Assembly (NCBI GenBank): GCA_013399305.1
Contig: VXAI01000038.1
Location: 4,566,118 to 4,630,117, forward strand
Reading direction: 5' to 3'
Length of the DNA: 64,000 nt
DNA from: Rostratula benghalensis
Taxonomy: Eukaryota; Chordata; Aves; Charadriiformes; Rostratulidae
The position numbers and the translations under genes are program-made. Below are positions 1-11,307 of this stretch, one piece after another (positions within the stretch are counted from its first letter, which is position 1; each line of letters starts with the position of its first letter). The notes beneath the pieces are model-generated. The model was given only the letters and a program-made list of their open reading frames with translations, was not told where the DNA came from and searched no databases.

Positions 1-192
1 CCTTTAATTTTTTTTTTTTTTTTTTTTTTTGGCAAGGAAATTTGCTCCATCTCCAGCAGCAACCACTGCTCCTTTTGATGTTGTGGTACGCCGTGCGCAT
101 GCGCTTCACATTAGAATTACTGCACTGGCCAGAATAAGTTGGTTCTCTTCTTCTCTTCACTGAAACCCTAAATCATATCAAAAGCTAAAGGG
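1..192 (+). promoter_or_regulatory. GABRB2: GABRB2 5' UTR / promoter-proximal region
   Basis: This is the sequence immediately upstream of the GABRB2 start codon. It opens with a 23-base T run (8-30), followed by moderately GC-rich DNA containing an NRF1-type palindrome at 94-104, then a purine-rich stretch leading into the ATG at 193. No TATA box is visible. Two readings are possible. It may be promoter plus 5' UTR. Alternatively, the T run followed by AG dinucleotides (35-36, 54-55, 57-58) could be the 3' splice site of an intron joining an upstream noncoding exon. The sequence alone does not show where transcription starts. Confidence 0.5.
94..104. promoter_or_regulatory. Candidate NRF1 binding site
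   Basis: The 11 bases TGCGCATGCGC form a palindromic match to the NRF1 consensus (YGCGCAYGCGCR). The site lies 89 bases upstream of the start codon. NRF1 sites are typical of CpG-type promoters close to the start site, and NRF1 control has been reported for the related gene GABRB1. Occupancy here is inferred from sequence only. Confidence 0.45.
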
Positions 193-269
193 ATGTTGAG
201 AGTCCGGAAAAAGGGTTACTTTGGGATTTGGTCGTTTCCTTTGATAATAGCCGTGGTTTGTGCACAGAG
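193..269 (+). CDS. GABRB2: GABRB2 coding exon 1: start codon and signal peptide
   Basis: This exon encodes residues 1-25 and the first two bases of Ser26 of the GABA-A receptor beta-2 subunit. The N-terminus reads [15 protein letters not shown] and continues through a hydrophobic stretch to VVCAQ. That gives a basic n-region, a hydrophobic core and a small-residue cleavage site after Ala24, which is a classical secretory signal peptide directing the subunit into the ER. The ATG at 193 is chosen because the whole peptide aligns with the known vertebrate beta-2 leader. As I recall the human protein, it differs at residues 2 (Leu for Trp), 7 (Lys for Arg) and 21 (Val for Ala). The donor is GTAAGT at 270. 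The exon ends in phase 2 and Ser26 is completed by the first base of exon 2. Confidence 0.96.
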
Positions 270-514
<245 letters not shown>

Positions 515-904
515 TAAGAGAGATTACATATCCAGACTGTGTACCTTTAGCGTGTGTGGTTTCTAAGCGTGCTGTGGGTGCTGTTGCTTTGGGGTGTGCG
601 TGTTGCCATTTTCTCCAGCTGATCTAAAGTTAAGCCCATTGTTACTGATTTCTTAGCACAGGATGCTGTTAATGCGATCACTTAAATCTCTGGCGTGTTT
701 GTAATCGGTTCCTCATTCTGTGTGAGCCTGCTGATACTTTGTTAACCTGTAATTAAACCCTTGTTTAACTGTTTTTATAGAGATGCAAATCTCTTTAAGT
801 TTACCCAACGTTTGTTCCTCTCAGCTCTAATGTGCCTGTGATCACAGTTACTATTTTTGAGTACAAGATGTGCTGTTCACTGATACAAAAATGTCATTTA
901 ACCC

Positions 905-1345
905 CCTGCGTGCTCCTACTCCGAACTAGTTTATGTCGGAGGCGTTCGCAGTCGGTGTCCCCTTGCCCCCTTCCATCACCCCCGGCCCTGGGGCTCGCTG
1001 CCCACTGTCCCCTGGGCTGCCCCTTTCGCCGAAGCGCAGGGGCTGAGGGTGGCGAGTTTGGTCGCGGCCGCGGAGGCCGGCGTCGGAGCCCCTCGTCCCG
1101 GCCTGGGGGGCGGGGGAGCCCCCGGAGCCTGGCTGGCCCCGGCCCGCCGTCCGCCCCGCTCTCTCCGGGTGCGCGGAGCGCCGCGCTGCCGGCACGTGTG
1201 TGCGCGTTACATAAAGCACCGCTACAGCGGGCGGGGGGCGCACCGGGTGAAACCGGCGCAAACGCACGCTCCGGCGGGTCGGTGGCAGCCCGCTGCCGCT
1301 TTCTTTTGGGAGAGCGGGGGAGGAAAGGCGTAGGGGGTACTTTCT
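905..1345. promoter_or_regulatory. CpG island, lobe 1 (intron 2)
   Basis: CpG dinucleotides are dense across this interval, in contrast to the CpG-depleted introns elsewhere in the window. It contains candidate Sp1 boxes at 1105-1117 and 1229-1240, a CACGTG E-box at 1193-1198, and a TATA-like ACATAAAG at about 1209-1216. A CpG island just downstream of a start codon often belongs to the gene's own promoter domain, and it could also hold an alternative start site. No transcript evidence is available here. Confidence 0.75.
1215..1229 (+). promoter_or_regulatory. RE1/REST-like half-sites, atypical spacing
   Basis: AGCACC (1215-1220) is followed three bases later by ACAGCG (1224-1229). These match the left and right halves of the neuron-restrictive silencer element, in the right order. 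The canonical spacing is four bases, so this site is one base short and may not bind. Its presence in a neuronal gene's CpG island is the only contextual support. Confidence 0.2.
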
Positions 1346-1471
1346 GCATTCCTCCTGACTTTCTGGGTTTGTTTAAACGTCATTTCGTTTCTACGCTTAA
1401 TCCTGCTAACTCTGCTAAGAATGAGTTAAGTTCTTGGAGATCACATTGCGGACTATCTTGTTGGTTTGCAG

Positions 1472-1539
1472 GTCCCCCAGTGGCTGTTGGCATGAACATA
1501 GACATTGCCAGTATAGATATGGTCTCGGAAGTCAATATG
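1472..1539 (+). CDS. GABRB2: GABRB2 coding exon 3: first beta strand of the extracellular domain
   Basis: This 68-bp exon completes Gly57 and encodes residues 58-79: PPVAVGMNIDIASI followed by DMVSEVNM. It forms beta strand 1 and part of the subunit interface in the pentameric Cys-loop receptor fold. PPVAVGMNI identifies beta-2; as I recall, beta-3 has Cys and beta-1 and beta-4 have Asp at the residue after PPV. The acceptor is TTTGCAG (ending 1471) and the donor is GTGAGT (1540). The exon ends on a codon boundary after Met79, matching exon 4, which starts with GAC. The 68-bp length is the usual one for this exon in the family. The exon sits in a CpG-neutral gap between two CpG-rich lobes. 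Confidence 0.97.
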
Positions 1540-1574
1540 GTGAGTATTTAGGGTTTGGGGCTGGCTGCTCTCTG

Positions 1575-1995
1575 AGGAGGTGGTCGGCGCTTCCCCCGCC
1601 TCTGCCAAGGCTGAGCGGTGCCGGCGGGCGTGCGGGGACCCGACGCGGCCTCCTGCCCCGGGGCGGAGCACGCCGCCTCCTAGAGGGTCGGTTGGGGCGG
1701 TCGGGAGAGAGCGGGCGGAGGATCTTGTTTCCTCCCCCGAGCAGCGGGGCAGCCGGGAGCTCCGGGGCGGTACCGCCGGCCGCAGGGATGGCTCCTCCGG
1801 CGGCGCTCCCCAGCCGCTGCCCGCACGGCCGCGCCGTGCCGCGAGCGAGCGCTCCCCCTGCCGGCCGTGCGCCTGCACGGCACCCCACCGCCACCTGGCC
1901 GCGCTGCCGCTCCGCGGGGCGCTGCGCGGAGAGGTCTCTCCCGCGTACCCGGCCGTGGGGCCGCGCCTCCCCCTGGCTCCACCTCTTTGGGTCCA
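1575..1995. promoter_or_regulatory. CpG island, lobe 2 (start of intron 3)
   Basis: This second CpG-dense block begins 35 bases downstream of exon 3. It includes GGGGCGG-type boxes near 1660 and many GCGC and CGCGG runs up to about 1970, then gives way abruptly to AT-rich intron after 2010. Several overlapping reading frames on both strands are open here. That is expected where stop codons are rare because of base composition, and none resembles a known protein. Confidence 0.72.
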
Positions 1996-2009
1996 TGGGG
2001 AAACGGACT

Positions 2010-4459
2010 CGAGGTTTCGGTGGCAATCTTAGTTTCTATGTCTTTCATTTTTTGCTGTGATATTAATATTTTCCCATTTTGTCTTAGCACTGCAGTTTTG
2101 ATTAAAAATAAACCCAAATAAAAAAGGCTGGTTTTACGTCTGTCTGTATCTAAAGCTTCCCTTTTTTTATTTTTATTTTTTTTTTTGTAGTCTGTCACTC
2201 TTTGGATGGTCATGGCTGAGTTAATGATTTTACAAATTTAATTTTTCAAGACATTTGTCTCTTACCTAAATAGCTTGAACTGGGTGTGTTTAAATGCTGA
2301 ACTTGTTTATAGCAGCACTTTTTATTTTGTGTTTTCATTACCTGGGAGACTCATGAAGTATTGGAGAAAATTGAAGAAGTCTCAGATTCATACTGTAGAA
2401 TAACCTGTTCTTGGTTTAGACGAAGTTGCTCTAGCATTAACTTTCCATATTTGGAAATGTTGGGGGTCAAGTTGTGAAGTTTTTCCTTAACTTAAATCTC
2501 ATTTGATTGAGGACACTGAATTTGGCCTATTACTCTTAGCGGTTTATACAAGAACAATAAAATTAAGACACTGAAGCATTGTAGCAACAACTGATTGAAA
2601 ATAAGTGTGGTTTTGTGAAATATTTGTTACTAGTGATAGAAGTTTGTTTGAAACAACCTCTCCATTCTTGAAGAAGTTTAAAAGAAATGTCTCTAAGTAA
2701 AAATGTGATTTTATGGATACAGCTGTAGCTGTAATGGGGTATTCAAAAATAATGTTTTGAAAGTTACTAGTTAATATTCTACTATTAAAATATTTTGTTT
2801 AATTTCTCAGTGGCGGGTTTGTGTTCCCAGACATACTGCACTGAATTAATTGGCAAACACTTGTTCTCAAACTGAATACACTGTATGAGGTACAGGAGTT
2901 TTTTCCATAATGTACAATATAGCCCTTGGCCTACTTTGGGGATGACGTTACTGGTAGTTGTACTGTGGGACTGGGAGATCTCAGTGACAGAAAGCTTGAT
3001 GCTAGTCTTTTTCAAGATACCAGGAGAACTCTGAATAATTTCACCTTGAGCAACAATACTTGGGAACTATTTCTAAGTGGCTAAAATGGGCTTCCAAACT
3101 TTGTTTCACTAAACTTGTCATTTAGTATTCTGCCTTCAGGAGCTTTAAGTGCAATGAAAGAAAATAGCACTGTGTTTTAAACCACTTGCTTTTCATTAAA
3201 AGAACTGTGGACAGAAGAGATATGGAAGTACAGAGTTGTCTCTTAGACAGCCGTATGGGAATGCTGAGGGTTTTCTTGATGGAACTGTGGTCTACTAGGT
3301 CAGTGTTACATCCTTGCACCTCTTCAAAACTGGAAGGTAGTCCCAATGTTCTTTCTTTTCCTGTGAAAAGAAAAGATAGTGAAGGTTCTCATGAATCCTT
3401 TTTTATTGTTTGTTTCTTTCTTTCAATAATTTCTAGAAATCTGGTCTCCAGTTCAAGTGTATAGCGTATCAGAATACTGTGATCTGACACCTGGAGACTA
3501 ACTATAAAACTGAATGATATTCTTAGTATTCTGTAGTCAGTTTATTGTGTTTCTGTAATAAAATGTCTGACCTTTGTGAAGAAAATCTTTTCAGACTTGT
3601 CTTCAGAATTCCAGGGATGGGGGGGTGGGGAGGGGGACCCTATAGGCAATTTTTGTTCCACACATTTGCCTAAAGCATTTAAATTCTGGGCTTATTTTAC
3701 TCTAAGAAGCTACTTATTTCTTAAAACCAGGCTTTTGTTTTCCATTTTTTTCACTTAAAATTTCAGAAGAGCTTCCAAACCAAGATTATTTGCTTCACCT
3801 GCTTAGCTGCAAAATGTAACAGTTCATTTTACAATGATTGTATAGCATAAGTACTTACCTTGGTAGGCCTGAAATAAATGAGGAGTCATGCAATCAAGCA
3901 ACAAAGTACTTAATACACAAGGCCTTAACTTTTTCCTTCTGAAGTCAGGATTGGGGGTAGAGACCAGGAGGAATAACACTGGATGCTAGCTGATGCAAAG
4001 CCTTCTGAGATACTGAGAGACAAAGAAAGACTATTTTGGATTTATGGATGTATTTGCTGAACCATAAGCTTGTTGTTGCTTTGCCTGTAGTCATGGCAAA
4101 CCACTTGAGATAAAGGCAAATCATCAGGGTCATGTGTTAACATTAATGGGATCAAACTTTTGCCTTGAGAGGAAGGCTAAACAATCCTAGTTATTTAGCT
4201 TGAGATAATTTTAAAGCAAGTTAATGTTGTAATTAACATAAATTATCATACTTACATTTCTCTTCTGTCTGGATACATTCCATCTATATTTTTTTGCTGC
4301 TTTGCAGGCAGAAGGCTTGTCTCCAGTGTCATGAAGTAAATAATGAAGTTTTTACTTTGTTGAACAGGAGAATTTAGAGTCGCTGTTTTAGGAAGTGAAT
4401 GTGCCTTTAGAATGTTCCAGAATATTATTGTGTGCTTTGAGTTCTTAAAGAGTTGATAA
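2010..4459. other. Intron 3 segment, AT-rich, no gene seen
   Basis: This is AT-rich intronic sequence with T-rich runs (for example 2161-2187). Apart from the G-quadruplex motif at 3614-3636 I recognise no conserved coding sequence or dispersed repeat. Short open frames on both strands have no family resemblance. Confidence 0.7.
3614..3636 (+). other. Strong G-quadruplex motif
   Basis: Four G runs of 3, 7, 4 and 5 bases are separated by loops of 2, 1 and 1 bases. This fits the G3+N1-7 rule with very short loops, which favours a stable parallel quadruplex. It lies on the sense strand, so it could also fold in the nascent GABRB2 pre-mRNA. Any function is inferred. Confidence 0.7.
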
Positions 4460-4696
4460 ACACTTTAGACTGAACATTAGGAAAGAATTTTTCACAGAAA
4501 GAGCGGTCAGACACTTGGAATAGGCTGCCAAGGGAGGTGGTTGAGTCCCCATCCCTGAATGTATTTAAGAGTGGTATAGATGTGGTATTGGGAGATTTGG
4601 TGTAGGGGAGGAATTTGTAGAGTAGGGCAGATGGTTGGACTCGGTGATCCCAAGGGTCTCTTCCAACCTGAATGATGATTCTGTGATTCTATGAAA
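4460..4696 (+). mobile_element. CR1 LINE, 5'-truncated 3' end
   Basis: The sequence follows the 3' untranslated end of CR1. It starts at GAACATTAGGAAAGAATTTT, passes through a stretch resembling 'one-line' CR1 text such as GGAATAGGCTGCC and CCCATCCCTGAATGT, then GTTGGACTCGGTGATC and TCTCTTCCAACC. It ends in the characteristic short tandem octamers ATTCTGTG / ATTCTATG. CR1 copies are usually 5'-truncated and lack target-site duplications, and none is seen here. Substitutions and small indels are spread throughout, so the copy is old. It carries no functional coding region. Confidence 0.92.
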
Positions 4697-5289
4697 CAGT
4701 TCACATTGAAACAATCTCAGTGTAGCAAGTTTTACACCTGCCTTCCAAATATTTCTTGTGTACAACAGGGTTGAAGCTATAAGCTGTTTTAACCCTTTGT
4801 AGTCAGAACCTTGAATTGGCATATATCTTAGTTTTCAAAAAATGATATTTAAGTACTGGTACTTGTGAATGTAATTCTTTCCAGCTCAAATTATTATTTT
4901 GCAGAGAAATAATATACATCTGGTGATGATTTCATGCGGTGCAATAATGATTATGGCTAATTCTGTTCACATCTCTGTACTAGGCCATGCAGTACTGTTG
5001 TTGATTGTATGCTTTATGCTAGTTACGCTGTAGATTTTCTTAAGGTTTCTCTTATTTGGGTAATGTAATTGATGGAAAACAAACATGAAGAGGTGTGAAA
5101 ACTACTAAAATAGTATTCCTAGGCTAATGAATTTGATCTTACATAATATTAGTTGTATTGCAGTGAATCTAATGCAGTGTTCTCAAGAGAGTTTCCAGGT
5201 ATTTCTTACTGTACTTGAATTTTCTTCTTAGCTTCCTTTTCCTTAGTACAAACCACTCATTGGAAAATATTATTTCCAGAGAGCTTCAT

Positions 5290-5420
5290 AGTCTTTTTTT
5301 GGTTTCTTTTGTTTGTTTGACTGGGTTTTTGGTTTGTTTGTTTGTTTTTCTGTGTTTTGGTGGTTTTGGGGTTTTTTTTGGGGGGGCGGCGTGTCTGTGT
5401 GTTTGTTGGGGTTTTTTTAA
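5290..5420 (+). repeat. GT-rich low-complexity block with G runs
   Basis: The sequence consists almost entirely of T and G: TTTG repeats followed by runs of four, seven and four Gs separated by T runs. It looks like a degenerate TTTG microsatellite. The G runs could form a loose quadruplex, but the loops are longer than in the motif at 3614. Confidence 0.6.
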
Positions 5421-8400
5421 TAACCAGTGCTATAGTTGAGCTGTCACATTTCCACACTTTCATCTTGTTCAGTTTATTATTGAAGTAGACCCCTTGACAG
5501 CACAGCAACTAATACTTTTCTCCATTGTAATTTTCTCCCCTTTCCACCTAGCAGTTCTCTGAAACTGTTTTAAAAAATTGGTACTGGCTCATTAAGAAGT
5601 ACAGAAATAAATTTTCTTCCCTAGACACCACTAAAGACTTGGCATAACATATTGTGCGTTTGTTCTATCTAGATAAGACATGAGGATTTCTATGGATAAT
5701 GTTGGTCATGTGGTGATTTTCAATGTCTTGGCTTATTCACTATTAAATAGGTCAACATTTCTTTTCTTTTTTTTTTTTTTTCCCTTCCCTTCCTTGGTCT
5801 GTGGCTATTCTGGGATTCTAGTAGAGGATATTTTGAAAAGAGAGAGAAATGTTCCCTGGATGTTTTTTTTATTTCAGTCAGAAAATACATGCTTTTTGAG
5901 GTAAAAGGTTGTATATATAATTAAATAAAAGTATTCATACTGTGAGCCATTGAGTGTCTGCAGAGAGAAATCTGAACGGTTTATTTAATTTAAATTATCT
6001 GCTTGCTTATCATTGTACAGACCTTGGCACTTGGACTCAGTATGTGTACGTCGAGCTAAATAGATAAAATACATTGGTTTGTCTTGGTGTGAGCCATTAG
6101 GGTTGATTGAGTGCATAATCCTTCCATCAAGTGGGGGCTGGAGAAATAATGGAGCTGTTACCATCTATCAGGGAAAGATTTACTTACTAGTATATGCCAA
6201 GTTTTACACAACAGAACCTAGTAACTTCAGAGCTGGGGGGAAAAAGTAAAATGCTTTTCAATTATTATATTTCACTTCTATATTTGAGATATGCCAAAGC
6301 TACATAAAATACTAAGTACATCCATAGATGAGAATATTTTCAGTCTTAAAAAGAGGCAGAGCTGTCATCTGTTGATAGACCTTCAACTTCCAGTTGCTTT
6401 TGATAATAGGGACCCACTACTGGTTTTCTTAGAATCTCTCCTGTTTTATTGAGGTATTTTCAGTTGGGGACATTAACAAAGCTCAAGAGACATAGGTTTA
6501 GATTATGAAAACAACAGGAGCTGTGTGGCTTCTTCTCAAGTAGCAGCAATTATCTTTGTGTGAAAAGGGAAGAAATGGCTTGTGATATAAAAAAGAAATG
6601 GGGGCTGAGTGGTAAGGAAATAGGATGGAGCTGTTCCAAACAAGAAAGCTAAGGGAAAAATCCTGGTAAAGAAAAATAAAGAGAAAGAAAATAATAAAAC
6701 AGGAAAAAAGTGTCTTACTCTGGTACAGGTGAGGCTCTATCTTCTTTTGTTGATCTGTTCCAGTTGTACATGTTGCTGTACATGATCCTTGGATCCATAG
6801 AATAAAGAATAAGGACAGGACAGAACTGAAGACACATTGAAAAGGAAATATCAGAAATATTGGGAAGGTGTTGCTTTCCTAATCCTAGATACTTCCTGCT
6901 GCTGGAGACTGTTGGCTTGATTATTTCCCCTGTGTAATAGATGCATATGCTTTTTCACACAAAAGTGCATTTCTCAGTGGAAAGTTTGAATTTGGCTGTT
7001 GTGGAGTGGGTGATGTATGTCTTGGAAGGGAGAACTGCTCAGAGCCCTGTTTCACTGGGTCCTTCAGTTATTGCCTGGGATAACATCACGAGACCTTTAT
7101 TTTTGAACTGGATTAAGTTACATGATTATGGATTTCCATTTCTTGCTACTATGTCTCCAATTTATGTGTTTTCCTTTCTTAGCTTTAAGGTATGTCAAAA
7201 TAAATAAGAGCTTCTGTGTTTAAGTGAAATGTTTATTCTTGAGGATCAAAGCGAGTATTCCTACTTGTGGTATGCTACCTGTGGAGGTGATTTGTACAAC
7301 TAAGTAATTATTGCTGCCTTCTTTTTAGAAAGCCTTGACCTATAAATATTTAAGTAATTTGTCTCTTGCTATCGAAGAACAGATATATTTATCATTAATA
7401 TGCTTTGTGGGCAGTGTTTTGGTGCTAAAGTATGGGAATGAACATAAAGTGCTAGGTCCTACTAGAGGCTATTTTATTTCATAACTTTGCTATTGAAAAG
7501 CACATAAAATCTTTATAGATGAGCCATGTAGTGGAATGAAAGATTTTTATATTGTGCTCTACAAACTTGTCACAAGTTAAAGATGTTCCAATGGTTCTAT
7601 TTGTGCTTCTTAGTGACTCTAAAGTCTGTTAGTGCACCGTGACTAAATCCTTATTATTCCTCCCTCCTTTTTATCCTCATATCCTGTGCAGCCCTCTGCA
7701 AGGTTTATAGTAGAACCTTTAGTGTTCAACCATGTTGAAGTACAGTCTTTAATAATAACAATTTATTTATTTTTCTGGAAGTAATCCAGGTTGCTTGTAG
7801 GCTTTTAGTGGTTAATGCTGTAGGTCTTTGCAAGTGTTTGTATGAATTGCATATGCAAGATTCAGTCCCTTTGTTTCCAAGGAGGGTGCTTATCCATGAG
7901 GAAATTTTTGAAATGCCTCTTTCAAGTAATGGAAGATAGTATCTTGTTTGTATTTAGTGTTAAGAACTTTAGAAACAGTCAAATGTCTTGAGTTACTAAT
8001 ACTGAAAAATTGGCTACTATAGAAGGATGCAATCTGTAATTTAAAAATGAATGTGCATAATTACATTACAATTGTAGGCATACTGTGTGTTGACAAAAAG
8101 ATAAACAGGACAAACTGCCTTTTTGCTTTATTGTAATTATTCTTACTACACTTCTACAGGGATTCCCACCCTGCTCACATTTCTTGACAGCAGCGCTATG
8201 TAGAATGGACATATAAAGGCTAGTATAACACAAGCCTTGTATGACTAGCAATATTGTAGGCATATTTACAGTTACAGTCTTGCCTGCACTTAGTGTGCTC
8301 TCACTTTACAGATTTTGCCTATGAAGATATTTGCATGCAAATTACCTGGCTAATTATTTTTAAATTATCTAATCAACGCAAAGATTCTCCCAGATTTAGA

Positions 8401-10261
8401 ATCGTATCTTCTGCATGTGTCCTTTTTGTACAAGTTTTGCAAACAAGAATGGAAATACTCCCCAATCAAAACAAAATTTTCTGTCCTAAATGTGAAAAGA
8501 CATTATTCAGGAGGTTGATACATGCAACTGAATATGGAATCTGTGGATCATATTTAACATAGGTTATCGCAGGTCAGATGAAGCATTTCAAGTCTGAGCT
8601 CTTCCTATGTTCCTAGACTTAAAGAACAAGGAGACTGCTATTTCTGGTTATTTTGAGCTGCTCTTTGCATATCTCCATCAAGATAAAATCCTACTAATTT
8701 TCATTCTGTAAATATTGAGAGGGGGATTAATTTGTTTATTTTCAGGTAATAATTTAGCTATGTGCAAAAAACCCCCCAATCCTTTTGAAAGATTAATTTT
8801 GCATTTCAAGTGAGTGTTGTTGTAGATGGGGCAATTCAGAGTATTTCCACTGATTTTTCTTACGAACAAACCACTGATTAATTTCGATTGTGCTAAAAGA
8901 CAAATTCAACTCTATAAATTTTGAACAAGTAGAAGAAAAAGTTACAGGAAGTTTGGCCTTGGATGAGGGTTGTATATTAAATTTTCTGAATGAATTTATA
9001 TTGAAAAAAAGTAATAATCCAGCTGCTTGAAGTGGAAAGTCCTTGTTTCAGTGCCTACTCTCTGGACTATTTCTTATTTCTTTTCTTCTTTAATGAATAG
9101 GTACTTCCATTAACTAAGCAAGTCTGTGAAAATTGATTAAAAAACAGAATTTTCATTTACAGTTGGGTGTCCTGCCTGCAGGTCTTGACTGTCTTCCTCA
9201 CATGGTCATGGGTTTTGAATTCTTTGCTGCATAGTTGGTTGGGTGCAGTGAACCTCTATTCTAGATAGCTTATTAGCCAGTGGTGGTTGTGAGTGGAAGT
9301 ATTCAGGTTACAGAGGACCAGGAACAGAGGTCTTTCATGTGATGAGTTAAACTGTGAAGGGCTGCCAACACTTCTTTACCTTCTCTGTAGCTGGAAATGG
9401 TTTTGAATTACAGAAGCTATGACTTGCTGTTATGTTAGGCGTAACTTAAGTATATTAGCTTTATCATCTACTTTAATTGTTGTAGACCTGTCGGAATGGG
9501 CTTAAGTAGGAACAGCCTGCTTGCTCGTCTGGAAAAGCACCATCCTGAACAGAAGTGCAATACAGATCTCTGGGAACTGTGAAACTGTCAAAGTAACAGA
9601 AAATTGTGAATGTAACCTTTTCCAGAGATGAAAAAGTTGTTTTCAATTGACATAGAGCAATGGGCCCTAATGGGAAAAATGTCCTGAATGTTTTCTTTTT
9701 TTTCACCAAAAATGGGGCACAAAGCATAGAATTAGATAAAGTTCATGCCAAACCCATTTGAGATGAGAAGTTCTTTCATATATTTTCATATTTTGGGATG
9801 TCTAAGAACTGTGACTCTTCTGATTTAGATTTTCAAAAGTGTTTGTCATTCAACTTCTTCTGTTGCATATGGCTGTGCAGTAGCCAGAAGTTCCTGTTGC
9901 TTTCAAGGTACTGGTGGCATGGGGTTTTTTGTTGGTGAGAGCTACCTATTAAAATACAGAATAATTATGTATCTGAATAAGATACCGAGGCTTTTTGAAA
10001 AACTATTCACTGCCATGGATGCATGGCCCTTTTGAAAATCTGGTCCTAGTTTCTCTTGTAGATTAATTTTTATATTTTCTTTTTAATGGAAGTTTAAGTT
10101 GTTTTTTTAATACTTAGAACAGAGATCCTTTCTGCTTAACTGAACAGAATTAGTGCTGAAATTTGTTTATTCTCTGTATAGGCCTTTAAAAAGGTATTTT
10201 GTTTTTTAAAAAATACATACTAATTACATCCATTTAGTACAAGTAGTAAAATATTGTTAAT

Positions 10262-10280
10262 CCCTTATGGTCCATAAGGG
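10262..10280. repeat. Perfect 9-bp-arm palindrome
   Basis: CCCTTATGG and its exact reverse complement CCATAAGGG are separated by a single T. A partial echo, TTATGGTCCA, occurs again about 70 bases downstream (near 10336). A symmetric site like this could bind a dimeric factor, but I cannot match it to a known consensus. Confidence 0.6.
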
Positions 10281-11307
10281 TAAATGTGTGTTGTCATTTG
10301 CCTAACAGTTATTACCCAATAGTCCAGAAGTTGTTATGGTCCATTGTGCAATCCGTATTTATGTCTTTTATAAAGTGTGGGTTTGAGTTAACAGACCCTG
10401 CAGCTCCAGAGGAGTTTCTCTTTCAAGGACTACTGACCCAATAGACTCTGCTAGCTTCCCCAGGCTTGTCCAAGTAATTGTGTTAATCTATGTTTGACCA
10501 GATACGCACTGAAGGAGTTGTAAAATTTCAGTAAAACAAAATTAGTTTGAAGGTCTAGTATACTGACTTTCTAAATTAAAAAGAATTAGGAGTGTAACTT
10601 CTTATTATGCCTTATTATGAAATGATTTATTCTTTTAGGTAACATACAGGGAAGAAGGAAATAGGATTAAACAAATATGGGCATCATATTTACAAATGAA
10701 AAGCAGCCTTTTTGCAATTAATTGCATCGTTTCACTAATCGTGTAAGTCTAGAAATTACCAAAGACATCTTTTAAGCAGTCTGAAATCTTCCTAAAAATT
10801 ATGTGAGTGCTCAATCTGTTACCCTGTCCTGTTCTTTTCACTGATGTCTTGTGATGCAAGATGCTTTTATGAATTCTTTCTTAATAGAATTAAAGATGTA
10901 ATGTTCATATCTGATAGTGGAGGCTACCTTAGGTTGCTCAGGATAAAATGCTTCACAACTTAGACAGAAAATCACTTGCAAAATTACTTTTTTCAATTTT
11001 GAAAGAAGCCTTTTCAAAGGTGTTGGAACAGTTACTGAGTTAAGCATAGTTGAGACACTTTGTATCAGGTTTCTGTGGAAAATATATTATTATAGCTGAT
11101 GTGTAAGTCCCTAAAATTTACATTTGTCTTGGAAATGCCAGGAAACCCTTAATTATAATCATTCTTGTTAATATAAATGCCTAGGAATAAATACGTTTTT
11201 CATCGATCTATTATGTGACACAAGTGACTACTTGCAGAGAAATCCATAATAATTCTAGTTAATTGGCTGCACTAAAAAATGCAGGTAAAAGCACCCGCCT
11301 TTGTGCA

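Noticed and set aside
894..1349. Minus-strand frames (151 and 113 codons) opposite intron 2
   Set aside because: They are shadows of the CpG-rich lobe, with no recognisable domain, no splice context and no partner exon.
1532..2213. Overlapping 140-208 codon frames on both strands in CpG lobe 2
   Set aside because: They are Pro/Ala/Arg/Gly-rich translations of GC-rich DNA where stop codons are rare, they exist in several frames at once, and they match no family.
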